Origin: Eutrophocola sp964503965
GTDB taxonomy: Bacteria > Pseudomonadota > Gammaproteobacteria > Pseudomonadales > Pseudohongiellaceae
Assembly: GCA_964503965.1 (NCBI GenBank)
Contig: CAZDCK010000009.1
Location: 1-64,000, forward strand
Reading direction: 5' to 3'
DNA: 64,000 nucleotides
Made by a program: the position numbers and the translations under genes. Below, piece by piece: positions 18,023 through 25,858 of the stretch. The notes beneath the pieces were generated by a model, which saw nothing but the letters and a program-made list of their open reading frames with translations, ran no database searches and was not told where the DNA came from. How positions within the stretch are numbered: position 1 is the first letter of the stretch; every line of letters starts with the position of its first letter.

Positions 18023-18070
18023 GCTTTTTTCCAGGAATTATTCCGGGCGAGCAAGACTGATTTATCTGAT

Positions 18071-18104
18071 AAATCCTTTCCGGACTGCTGGAAAGGATTT
18101 TTTT
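18071..18104 (+). terminator. Second hairpin terminator upstream of tsaB
   Basis: AAATCCTTTCC (18071-18081) pairs perfectly with GGAAAGGATTT (18090-18100), followed by more Ts. It is the second terminator within 110 nt, so readthrough from the histone-like gene into tsaB should be low. Confidence 0.8.
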
Positions 18105-18122
18105 ATGGTTGTTTAGAGATAG

Positions 18123-18800
18123 ATGTCGAGAATCCTTTCCATAGATACTTCCACACAGGCCTGTTCCTGTGCCCTTGCCATCAATGAGGACGTTTACGAA
18201 TCATTTGAGGTGATACCTCGCCAGCATGCGGGCATGCTCCTGGGTATGGTGGATGACCTCATGAGAGAGCATAACTTGCATTTTAAGGATCTGGATGCCA
18301 TCGCCTATGGCAATGGCCCTGGATCTTTTACCGGATTACGTATTGCTGCAGGTGTCGTTCAAGGGATAGCATATGGCGCTGATTTGCCTGTTATTCCTGT
18401 TTCAACGCTGGCTTGTCAGGCTTTCCAACTCCTACATACAGAAGCTGATCTTGCATTCAGTTCCCTGGACGCAAGGATCGATGAGGTTTACTGGGGATTT
18501 TACCGCCTGGATGACGGTGGTATTTCATTGATAGGTGAAGAGGGACTGTGTAAACCGGAACTCTTGCCGGGTACATTCCCCGGTACTGCAGAAGAGGTTA
18601 TCTGTGTGGGTAGCGGGTTGGTATACCTTGAACGGATGCCGGATATTTACAGACATCCACACCTTTTTCGCGATGATTCTATCTGTCCCAGGGCAAGTGC
18701 CATAGCGCAATTGGCCAAACCTTTATTGGTCAAAGGTCACGTCCAGGTAGCAGAAGCAGTTAATCCCGTTTATCTTCGTGATAAGGTTACCCATTCCTGA
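18123..18800 (+). CDS. tsaB: tRNA threonylcarbamoyladenosine biosynthesis protein TsaB
   Basis: A partner of TsaD and TsaE in making the universal t6A modification at position 37 of ANN-decoding tRNAs. The ASKHA-type N-terminus (ILSIDTSTQACSCAL), the RQHAGMLLGMVDDL helix and the GNGPGSFTGLRIAAG motif are all characteristic. Length is 225 aa. It starts 19 nt after the second hairpin. uppP follows after 15 nt and is probably co-transcribed. Confidence 0.95.
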   Translation: MSRILSIDTSTQACSCALAINEDVYESFEVIPRQHAGMLLGMVDDLMREHNLHFKDLDAIAYGNGPGSFTGLRIAAGVVQGIAYGADLPVIPVSTLACQAFQLLHTEADLAFSSLDARIDEVYWGFYRLDDGGISLIGEEGLCKPELLPGTFPGTAEEVICVGSGLVYLERMPDIYRHPHLFRDDSICPRASAIAQLAKPLLVKGHVQVAEAVNPVYLRDKVTHS

Positions 18801-18815
18801 TCAGGAGCCGGAATT

Positions 18816-19616
18816 TTGGAATTTGATATTGTTAGAGCTACTTTTCTTGCATTCATTCAGGGTCTGACAGAATTTCTGCCAATTTCAAGTTCTGCGCACC
18901 TGATTTTGCCTTCAGCCTTACTCGGATGGGATGATCAGGGGCTCAGTTTCGATGTGGCAGTCCACCTGGGAACCCTTTCAGCAGTTCTTATCTACTTCCG
19001 CCATGATGTCTGGAAGCTGATTCATGGTTGCTCAAGACATTTGCTATTCAAGGAAGGCTCCGATGAAGCGATGTTGGGTTGGAAACTGCTTTTAGCTACT
19101 TTCCCTGTGATTATTGCCGGTTATCTTGGTAAAGAGTTTATCGACACCAGCCTGCGCGCTACCGCCGTTATCGCTACGACCACGATTGTCTATGGTGTCT
19201 TGTTGCTTTGGTCTGACCGTCATTCCAGCGGTAAAAACACACTCGATACCATGACCTGGCGACAGGCATTGATTATCGGATTTGCACAAATGCTGGCATT
19301 GGTCCCAGGGACATCACGTTCCGGAATTACGATGACAGCAGCCCTTTTCTGCAATCTCGACAGGGAAAGCAGTTCCCGCTTTTCTTTCCTCCTTTCGATT
19401 CCAGTAATCGCAGGCGCATCACTTTTCCTGGTGCTTGATCTGATAAAGCAGGCTCAGGTCAATTGGGGGGAACTATTTTATGGAATGGTCCTTGCTGGCC
19501 TGGTTGCCTATGCCTGTGTGACTCTTTTCCTGAATACTATCAGCAGGCTTGGGTTTTTGCCTTTCGTAATCTATCGATTCTTTCTGGGGACACTATTGTT
19601 TCTTTTTTTTGTCTGA
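18816..19616 (+). CDS. uppP: Undecaprenyl-diphosphatase UppP (BacA)
   Basis: An integral membrane phosphatase that recycles undecaprenyl pyrophosphate for peptidoglycan and O-antigen synthesis. The two family motifs are present: LTEFLPISSSAHL at about residues 17-29 and PGTSRSGIT near 166. There are about eight hydrophobic segments in 266 aa. The start is TTG at 18816, 8 nt after an AGGAG site; no in-frame ATG lies nearby that keeps the first motif context. Confidence 0.95.
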   Translation: MEFDIVRATFLAFIQGLTEFLPISSSAHLILPSALLGWDDQGLSFDVAVHLGTLSAVLIYFRHDVWKLIHGCSRHLLFKEGSDEAMLGWKLLLATFPVIIAGYLGKEFIDTSLRATAVIATTTIVYGVLLLWSDRHSSGKNTLDTMTWRQALIIGFAQMLALVPGTSRSGITMTAALFCNLDRESSSRFSFLLSIPVIAGASLFLVLDLIKQAQVNWGELFYGMVLAGLVAYACVTLFLNTISRLGFLPFVIYRFFLGTLLFLFFV

Positions 19617-19631
19617 TACACAGGAGTTGCA

Positions 19632-20279
19632 ATGAAGCTCTATCATTTTCCCAGGGCCCCACATGCGCGAAAAGTGAATATTTTCCTTGCTGAAAAAGGG
19701 GTGGTAATTCCAAGAATAGAAATAAATCTGGCAAAAAAGGAAAATCTGGAACCGGAATATCTCGTACGCAATAGCAGGGGGCTTGTTCCATTGCTGGAAA
19801 TGGATGACGGCACCTGTATTGATGAATCCCTGGCCATATGCAGGTACATAGAAACCCTTTTCCCGGCTCCAGCGTTATTTGGTACAAGCCCACGGGAAAA
19901 AGCCCTCATTGATTCGTGGGAACGGCGGATGGAATTTGATGGTTACCTGCCTGGTATGGATGCCTTCAGGAATACGGCAAAGCATTTTGCCAATTATGCT
20001 ATTCCGGGAATACGCGAAGAGTTTGTGGCTATTCCTGAACTGGTCGAAAGAGGCAGGCGTCGCCTGGATATTTTTTTTCGTCTACTTGATGCCAGATTGG
20101 GAGAATCTGAATATGTTGGAGGGGGGCAATTCTCGATGGCCGATATTACCGCTGTGGTTGCAGTTGACAGCGCCGGGCGTAGCCAAAAATTCCTGCCGAG
20201 GGAGCTTAAAAACGCCCATCGCTGGTACACAGCCATGTATGAGCGTGAAAGTGTCTCTTCCACTTACATAAAGACGTGA
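19632..20279 (+). CDS. Glutathione S-transferase family protein
   Basis: A cytosolic GST fold. The N-terminal thioredoxin-like domain (MKLYHFPRAPHARKVNIFL, then GLVPLLEMDDGTCIDESLAI) carries the cis-Pro and the glutathione-binding E-S pair; the helical C-terminal domain contains the N-capping motif region SMADIT. Length is 215 aa. A CAGGAG site precedes the ATG. Substrate is unknown. It marks the left border of the accessory region and follows uppP in the same orientation. Confidence 0.85.
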   Translation: MKLYHFPRAPHARKVNIFLAEKGVVIPRIEINLAKKENLEPEYLVRNSRGLVPLLEMDDGTCIDESLAICRYIETLFPAPALFGTSPREKALIDSWERRMEFDGYLPGMDAFRNTAKHFANYAIPGIREEFVAIPELVERGRRRLDIFFRLLDARLGESEYVGGGQFSMADITAVVAVDSAGRSQKFLPRELKNAHRWYTAMYERESVSSTYIKT

Positions 20280-20328
20280 AAGCTGACTGTGGTAATGGTC
20301 AGGATTATCCGGTTATCCATATAGCGCT

Positions 20329-20733
20329 TTAAACGCTGAAATTCAGTTCCAGTTTGACTCCATTCGGATCGTTGAGAAACAACTGTACAAGCCCGGCATG
20401 GGGTACATCATTCCTGTTATAGGGGATGCCTTTCTCTTCCAGACGAGCGACCATGACTTCCGGCTCAACTCCATTAAAAGCCACATGATCAAAAGCCCCG
20501 GTTCCCTCAGCCCGGGTGGTGACAGGGATGCCGATATTGTTGGAATGTGCCGTGTAGGTTTCCCATTCGGCAATATGAAGTACCGGTGTTTCCTTCAGGT
20601 ATAACCAGTATCCCGGAAATTCCAGAGGAGGCCTGAAGCCATCTTCCAGACCCAGGACATCAATATAAAAATTCCGTGTCATGTCGATATCGTCGGTCAG
20701 TACCAGATAATGCTCCATGAGATTGAGTGGCAT
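20329..20733 (-). CDS. VOC superfamily (glyoxalase/dioxygenase-like) protein
   Basis: A 134-aa vicinal-oxygen-chelate protein with two beta-alpha-beta-beta-beta modules. Candidate metal ligands are visible at the family positions: His in MEHYLVL, His in FDHVAFN and Glu in KLELNF. The frame is open upstream, but ATG 20733 with an AAAGGAG site 5 nt away is clearly the start. The reaction is unknown; members include glyoxalases, extradiol dioxygenases and resistance proteins. It lies downstream of the DUF3237 gene in the same orientation. Confidence 0.85.
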   Translation of the reverse strand: MPLNLMEHYLVLTDDIDMTRNFYIDVLGLEDGFRPPLEFPGYWLYLKETPVLHIAEWETYTAHSNNIGIPVTTRAEGTGAFDHVAFNGVEPEVMVARLEEKGIPYNRNDVPHAGLVQLFLNDPNGVKLELNFSV

Positions 20734-20801
20734 GGTTACTCCTTTGAATTGTTTATGGGGGGAATGATCCTTATCCTGATTTGCTGGTGTTTTACAGGCG
20801 T

Positions 20802-21263
20802 TCAAGTGACTTTGAAAAACCACAAACGAATACCGTTGGCAGAACGGGCTCCAGTACCAATGAATATCCCCTTGTTTAACCAGTCGTATTTTCCGGTAGG
20901 AGCCTTGAATCGTGGATTGGTCCGGAAATAGTATTCTGAGGGGTTCACATCCTCGCCAGCCGCCAGGCGTTTCATAACTTCATCAGGACCAAAACGAAGG
21001 CCGTAATTTTCCACCTGGATTATGACGCCATCATCGGTCTTTATGGCGTAGGTTGCTTCTGCCTGGGTAACCCCGTCAGCCCGCGTGTACTGCCAGTCGG
21101 CAGCGGCTGTTGGCACGATGATGCCACGTATATCAGGCCCTTCAAATGTGCCTTCGATAATAGCAATCATCCTCCTCGGTCCCTCGAATGTCTCGCCAAA
21201 CTGAAGCGGGTCTGCGAGTACGCCTTCAGCAGAAAAAACAAATTCATATCCGGGTTCAATCAT
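20802..21263 (-). CDS. DUF3237 family protein
   Basis: A 153-aa protein of the DUF3237 (UPF0311) family, recognisable by GPRRMIAIIEGTFEGPDIRG near the N-terminus, an AEATYAIKTDDGVIIQVENYG stretch split over two strands, and the C-terminal KYDWLNKGIFIGTG. The family forms a small beta-barrel, has no settled biochemical role and often occurs near catabolic genes. It lies 68 nt upstream of the VOC gene and is divergent from the methyltransferase at 21418. Confidence 0.85.
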   Translation of the reverse strand: MIEPGYEFVFSAEGVLADPLQFGETFEGPRRMIAIIEGTFEGPDIRGIIVPTAAADWQYTRADGVTQAEATYAIKTDDGVIIQVENYGLRFGPDEVMKRLAAGEDVNPSEYYFRTNPRFKAPTGKYDWLNKGIFIGTGARSANGIRLWFFKVT

Positions 21264-21417
21264 GATTTTTGCTTCCTGTATTGGTCAATATTGAACAAGT
21301 TATTTTTGATGTTCTGATGATAACATGAGCAACTTAAGAGAAAGTTTGATTACCGATAAAATCAAACTACAAGCTTGCAGCATTTGAAAAGTGAAGAAAA
21401 GTGAGAAGGAAGTAACG

Positions 21418-22443
21418 ATGAATCTTGAATTACCTGTTGTTGACGATACCTGTGTCTGGAATGCCTGGATGTCCATGCTTAACGTGCCAGCTATGTCTGC
21501 TGCTATAGAATTGGATATTTTTGAGTCGCTTAATGATAAACCGGCCTCCGCAGAGGAGCTTGCAGATAGAATGGGATACGAATCCAGGGCCTTGAAGGCT
21601 TTGCTGCCGGTTCTCATGCATCTGGGTTTTCTCAGTGATAATGATGGTGGTTATCGGCTAACAGCCTCGGCCAGACACTTTATGCTCAAGGATAGTCCCT
21701 TTTGCTGGAGTGGTGTTCTCAAGCGAGAAGGGCGTATGCAGACACGCCATAAACTGTTAATTGAAGCCATTACGGGCAACAAGGAAGAACATGAAGGGCG
21801 CGACAGGCCTGGTGAAAGCTGGGAAAGCGGGGACGTGAAAAAGGAAATGGCCAGGGAGATAACAGCATTCATGCATAGCCATTCGATGGCGGCGGCTGTG
21901 GGGATGACGAGTTCTATTGATTTCAGTAAGGTGAAGCGGTTTCTGGATGTGGGAGGTGGCTCAGGGTGTTTCTCCATCGCTCTGGCTAAATTGCGCAAAA
22001 ATGTACAGTGTACTGTACTGGAGCTTCCGACAATCTGTGAATTGGCTGAGGAATATGCTGCCGATGCAGGTGTTTCCGAACAGGTTGATACAACCAGTGT
22101 AGACATGTTTCGGTCAGCCTGGCCCACTGGGTATGACACCCATTTCTTCTCAAACATCTTTCATGACTGGAGTTTCGATACCTGCCGACAGTTGGCAAAA
22201 AGCAGTTTCGATGCACTGCAGCCTGGGGGGAGAATCATGTTGCATGAAATGCTGCTCAACGATGGTGGGAAGGGCCCTTATCCGGCAATTGCCTTTTCCC
22301 TGCTCATGAGCATTGGGACAATGGGGCAGCAATTCACCCTGCCGCAGCTGAAAGAGATTCTGTCTTCGGCTGGCTTTACGAACATCGACAGTCGCCATTC
22401 CTATGGGTATTACTCTATTGTCTCTGCTGAAAAACCGGCTTGA
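21418..22443 (+). CDS. SAM-dependent O-methyltransferase, COMT/hydroxyneurosporene type
   Basis: A class-I methyltransferase with an N-terminal winged-helix dimerisation domain (PAMSAAIELDIFESL to about residue 90) and a C-terminal Rossmann domain with the SAM motif FLDVGGGSG. The catalytic-base histidine region reads FSNIFHDWS, as in plant O-methyltransferases and CrtF-like enzymes. Length is 341 aa from ATG 21418 (AAGGAA site upstream); a GTG at 21391 is an alternative start. The substrate is not evident; a phenolic hydroxyl is plausible from the context. Confidence 0.85.
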   Translation: MNLELPVVDDTCVWNAWMSMLNVPAMSAAIELDIFESLNDKPASAEELADRMGYESRALKALLPVLMHLGFLSDNDGGYRLTASARHFMLKDSPFCWSGVLKREGRMQTRHKLLIEAITGNKEEHEGRDRPGESWESGDVKKEMAREITAFMHSHSMAAAVGMTSSIDFSKVKRFLDVGGGSGCFSIALAKLRKNVQCTVLELPTICELAEEYAADAGVSEQVDTTSVDMFRSAWPTGYDTHFFSNIFHDWSFDTCRQLAKSSFDALQPGGRIMLHEMLLNDGGKGPYPAIAFSLLMSIGTMGQQFTLPQLKEILSSAGFTNIDSRHSYGYYSIVSAEKPA

Positions 22444-22478
22444 GCAGTGGTTCCCGCCTGAATCACTAGGATGACGCC

Positions 22479-23285
22479 ATGGTAGAAAAGAATCCAAGGA
22501 AAGACGGTGAGTACCTTAATTCTCTGGCACGGGGTCTTTCGGTCTTGAGAGCGTTTACGCGGGAAAAGCCACAAATGACGCTCAGCGAGATTGCGGCCCA
22601 GACCGGGTTGAATCCGGCTGTTGCCCGACGCTGTCTCAATACGCTTCTGCACCTGGGTTACGTTGGCAAGAAAGATAAGCTATTCCTGCTCCGACCGGAT
22701 GTGTTCCTGCTGGGGGCAGCCTACATTGAATCGATGAACCTTGAGGAACTGGTCAGACCGTCATTACAACGCGTTCGGGATAATACGGGTAACAGTGTTG
22801 CCCTGTCTGTCCTGTCGGATATGGAGACCCTGTTTCTCGCCTATGTTTCAACAAAGCAGCTAACGCGCATTATTGCTGGCGTAGGGACCCGTTTTCCTGC
22901 TTATGCCACCGCTGCTGGCCGGGCGATTCTGGCATTTGAGGATAAAAGTGTGGTGGATGAGTATTTCAGGCAGGTCCAGCTGGAGCCATTAACGGAAAAA
23001 ACGGTTACCTCGGTCAAGGAGCTGAAGTCCATTTTCAGCACGATTCGAAAAAACCGTTATGCCTCGACAGATGGTCAACTGGATTTTGGCGTAGTTTCTT
23101 TGGCGGTGCCGATTTTTAATGAGGAGAACCGGGTGATTGCTTCGATTAGCTGTTCGACGGCATCGGCCCGTACTTCGGAGGCGGAAATGATTGAGGAAAT
23201 TGTTCCCCAGCTGTCAGAGGCAGCAACGGAAATTGAATTTCAGTTGCGGCGTTCCCCGATGCTGGCACATTCGATCATGTCCTGA
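22479..23285 (+). CDS. IclR-family regulator, PcaR/PobR-like
   Basis: A 268-aa IclR-type transcription factor. The N-terminal winged helix (SLARGLSVLRAFTREKPQMT, then LSEIAAQTGLNPAVARR) is typical of the PcaR/PcaU/PobR subgroup that controls aromatic catabolism. The C-terminal GAF-like effector domain ends in QLRRSPMLAH, also typical of that subgroup. It follows the methyltransferase by 35 nt. Target genes are unknown; the methyltransferase or nearby catabolic genes are candidates. Confidence 0.88.
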   Translation: MVEKNPRKDGEYLNSLARGLSVLRAFTREKPQMTLSEIAAQTGLNPAVARRCLNTLLHLGYVGKKDKLFLLRPDVFLLGAAYIESMNLEELVRPSLQRVRDNTGNSVALSVLSDMETLFLAYVSTKQLTRIIAGVGTRFPAYATAAGRAILAFEDKSVVDEYFRQVQLEPLTEKTVTSVKELKSIFSTIRKNRYASTDGQLDFGVVSLAVPIFNEENRVIASISCSTASARTSEAEMIEEIVPQLSEAATEIEFQLRRSPMLAHSIMS

Positions 23286-23300
23286 TGGTAAAGCCAGTAA

Positions 23301-23334
23301 GCCCTCGACCAGCACACTAGAACTGGCTGAGGGC
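23301..23334. terminator. Hairpin between convergent IclR and MetE-like genes
   Basis: GCCCTC (23301-23306) pairs with GAGGGC (23329-23334), with an inner CAG/CTG pairing. It sits in the 75-nt gap between two convergent genes and could stop either, but it lacks a clean T tract. Confidence 0.4.
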
Positions 23335-23360
23335 ACCTGGGTAAGCACTTTTGCAGTGTT

Positions 23361-24389
23361 TTAGAGTTCAGAATTGACGATAGCAGTACCTTCGCCAAGC
23401 GCCTTGAGTTTGGCTCGTGCTGAGTCTCGCGGCAAATACTTAAGGCCACAATCGGGTGCCGCAATAATCCTTTCAGGAGGCAGGAACTCCAGGGCTGCAC
23501 GTAACCTGTCGGCAACGATTTCAGGTGTTTCCGGGGTTTCATCACCCAGATCCAGGACACCCACCATAATCGTTTTCCCGGGCAGCGCGTTCAATGCTGC
23601 ACCAAGGTCCAGGTCAGGCTGGGCTGCCTCAATAGAAACCTGGTCAACATTAATATCACTGACCAGCGGAAGGCAGGAGTAACCGTCGCCGGATTTATCC
23701 GAGACCATCGCTGCATAGCCGAAGCAGACATGCAGGGCTGTAGTCCCTTCAATTCCCTCAAGGGCCCTGTTGATCGCTTTGACACCGTAATCCTTGGCGT
23801 CATCGTACCGTGCCTGCAGATAGGGTTCGTCAAACTGGACAATGTCCGCACCGGCTTCATAAAGCGCTTTCATTTCCTCGTTGACAACCTCGGCATAGGC
23901 CATGGCCACTTCTTCCGGTGTTTTGTAATACTCGCTAACGGCCAACTGGGAAAGCGTGAAAGGACCAGGTATGGTGATTTTCACGGTACGGTCAGTGTGT
24001 GCCCTCAGAAACTTGACATCCTCTACGTGAACAGGGGCAATGCGTTTCAGGGGGCCCGTAATCAGGGGTACCTTGTTCGGTTTGCCCGCACGGCCAATAA
24101 GAGTTTCCACCCGCTCACGGTCGATACCTTCAGGTGCATTGGCCAGGGGGGCAGAGTAGCTTTCACGACGTACTTCACCATCAGTGACGATATCAATGCC
24201 AGCCTGGTGCTGGTCTTCAAGAATACTCAGCACAGCATCATCCTGGGCCTCCTTCAGGAGTTCAGGGGCCACTCGCCACATGTCGCCAGTAAGAATACGG
24301 GCGGGGAGGCGATTACGAAGGGCGTCACGATCAATCAGCCATTCAGGCTGTGCATAGCTGCCAACGAGGGCGGTACGGATTTTACTCAT
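23361..24389 (-). CDS. Cobalamin-independent methionine synthase (MetE C-terminal)-like protein
   Basis: A 342-aa single-domain protein resembling the catalytic C-terminal half of MetE. Zinc-ligand candidates are the HVC motif (TALHVCFGYAAM) and the distal cysteine in AAPDCGLKYLPRD; the DGEVRRESY and FDEPYLQARY segments are also typical. It lacks the N-terminal half of true MetE, so it is probably a stand-alone methyltransferase using another methyl donor or acceptor. It is divergent from the LeuA-like gene across 197 nt, suggesting joint regulation. Confidence 0.85.
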   Translation of the reverse strand: MSKIRTALVGSYAQPEWLIDRDALRNRLPARILTGDMWRVAPELLKEAQDDAVLSILEDQHQAGIDIVTDGEVRRESYSAPLANAPEGIDRERVETLIGRAGKPNKVPLITGPLKRIAPVHVEDVKFLRAHTDRTVKITIPGPFTLSQLAVSEYYKTPEEVAMAYAEVVNEEMKALYEAGADIVQFDEPYLQARYDDAKDYGVKAINRALEGIEGTTALHVCFGYAAMVSDKSGDGYSCLPLVSDINVDQVSIEAAQPDLDLGAALNALPGKTIMVGVLDLGDETPETPEIVADRLRAALEFLPPERIIAAPDCGLKYLPRDSARAKLKALGEGTAIVNSEL

Positions 24390-24586
24390 GATTTTCTGCT
24401 TCTTGTTATGGATTTAAAGGTCCGGATTATACTGATTGTCTCTGTAAAGGCCAGAAACGGCATTCTGTAATATAATGCCCGCTCATTTGTACATTGACGA
24501 AAGGCAGGCCGGCAATTATTCTGGGCGCCTTTTGCAGTAACCCCGATCTAACGGTCACTAACCCAGACGAAACTATAGGTGTAATA

Positions 24587-25792
24587 ATGACAACTGAATA
24601 TTTTAAGGAAGGTGAATGGTGGGTAAGCCCCTACAATGTGATTGATGAAGTCACTTCCACATTCGACCTACCTGAAAAAGTGGAAATCCATGATGCAACC
24701 CTTCGTGATGGCGAACAGACACCTGGTGTTGTTTTCAGCCCTGAAGACAAGATTGCCATTGCGGAAAAAATGTCTGAAGTGGGCGTCGATCGTATTGAAG
24801 CCGGTATGCCGGCTGTTTCTCCAGACGACAAGAAAGCGATCAAGGAAATTTGCTCGTTGGGACTCAAATCCAAGATTTACACTTTTGCCCGTGCCATGGA
24901 GGCAGATATTGATTCAGCCATTGAATGTGGTGCAGATGGCGTCATCATCGAAGTGCCAATTGGTTACCCAAAACTGAAATATCAGTTTGGATGGACCTGG
25001 GAAGATGTATACAAGAAAAGTGCACCGATCATCAAATATGCCAAGGATAACGGACTGCATACGGTCTTTTTCCCCTATGATACAACCCGTGCGCGTGAAG
25101 AAGACCTGGAAAACTTGTTAAAGGCCGTGATGGATAACTGTGCACCTGATTCTGTTGGTGTTGTTGATACCATGGGCTGTGCCTTGCCCGAAGCCATCAA
25201 GTACCTCGTACGCAAGGTCAAGGGCCTGACCAATCTGCCAGTAGAAGTGCATACCCACAATGACTTTGGTATGGGCGTCGCCACTGAGTTGGCAGGTGTT
25301 GAAGCCGGTGCAACCGTTATTCACTCCTGTGTCAATGGTCTGGGTGAGCGTACTGGTAATGCCGCCATGGAAGAACTGGTACTTGCCCTTGAAGTCCTCT
25401 ACGGCATCAAGATGGACTATGATCTGAAGAAATTCCCGGAATTGTTTGACCTGGTCTCAAGGCTCAGCAATATACCTATCGCTGCGAACAAGCCGGTTGG
25501 CGGGTCACGGAACTTCACCCGCGAATCCGGTATTGGTGTTGATCTGGTTCTGGAAGAGCCATTGGCCATGTTTGGGACTCACCCGGCACTGACCGGCCGC
25601 AACGGGGATATAGTTCTGGGCAAGAAGAGCGGCAAGCGCTCTGTAACCTATACTCTGGAGCAGATGGGAATTACCGACTACAGTGATGAAGCAGTGGCAG
25701 AAATCCTGACTCAGGTAAAAGCGCTGGGAATCCAGAAGAAAACCATCATTACTGAAGATGAATTCAAGAGCATTGTGGACAGTGTTCTCTGA
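24587..25792 (+). CDS. Homocitrate/isopropylmalate synthase-family enzyme (HMGL-like)
   Basis: A TIM-barrel acyltransferase of the LeuA/NifV/CimA superfamily that condenses an acyl-CoA with a 2-oxo acid or catalyses a related reaction. The metal and catalytic motif HDATLRDGEQTPGV is near residue 31, and the HTHNDFGMG plus NGLGERTGNAAMEEL signatures follow. Length is 401 aa, without the long allosteric domain of LeuA. ATG 24587 is chosen; the frame is open to 24494 but homology starts here. The exact substrate cannot be told from sequence alone. Confidence 0.85.
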   Translation: MTTEYFKEGEWWVSPYNVIDEVTSTFDLPEKVEIHDATLRDGEQTPGVVFSPEDKIAIAEKMSEVGVDRIEAGMPAVSPDDKKAIKEICSLGLKSKIYTFARAMEADIDSAIECGADGVIIEVPIGYPKLKYQFGWTWEDVYKKSAPIIKYAKDNGLHTVFFPYDTTRAREEDLENLLKAVMDNCAPDSVGVVDTMGCALPEAIKYLVRKVKGLTNLPVEVHTHNDFGMGVATELAGVEAGATVIHSCVNGLGERTGNAAMEELVLALEVLYGIKMDYDLKKFPELFDLVSRLSNIPIAANKPVGGSRNFTRESGIGVDLVLEEPLAMFGTHPALTGRNGDIVLGKKSGKRSVTYTLEQMGITDYSDEAVAEILTQVKALGIQKKTIITEDEFKSIVDSVL

Positions 25793-25811
25793 TCAGTTTT
25801 CTGCAACGTAT

Positions 25812-25839
25812 AAAAAAGCCGGCATTTGCCGGCTTTTTT
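25812..25839. terminator. Bidirectional terminator between convergent genes
   Basis: AAAAAAGCCGGC, an ATTT loop and GCCGGCTTTTTT form a perfect 12-bp stem with A and T tracts on either side. It can serve both the LeuA-like gene (plus) and the DUF1592 gene (minus). Confidence 0.93.
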
Positions 25840-25858
25840 GTGGTGTAACGGTAAAGAA

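Noticed and set aside
16898..18054. Long Phe/Ala/Leu-rich open frames on the minus strand through the histone-like gene
   Set aside because: They are the complement of the Lys/Ala codon repeats; composition is an artefact of the repeat and no ribosome-binding site or family similarity supports them.
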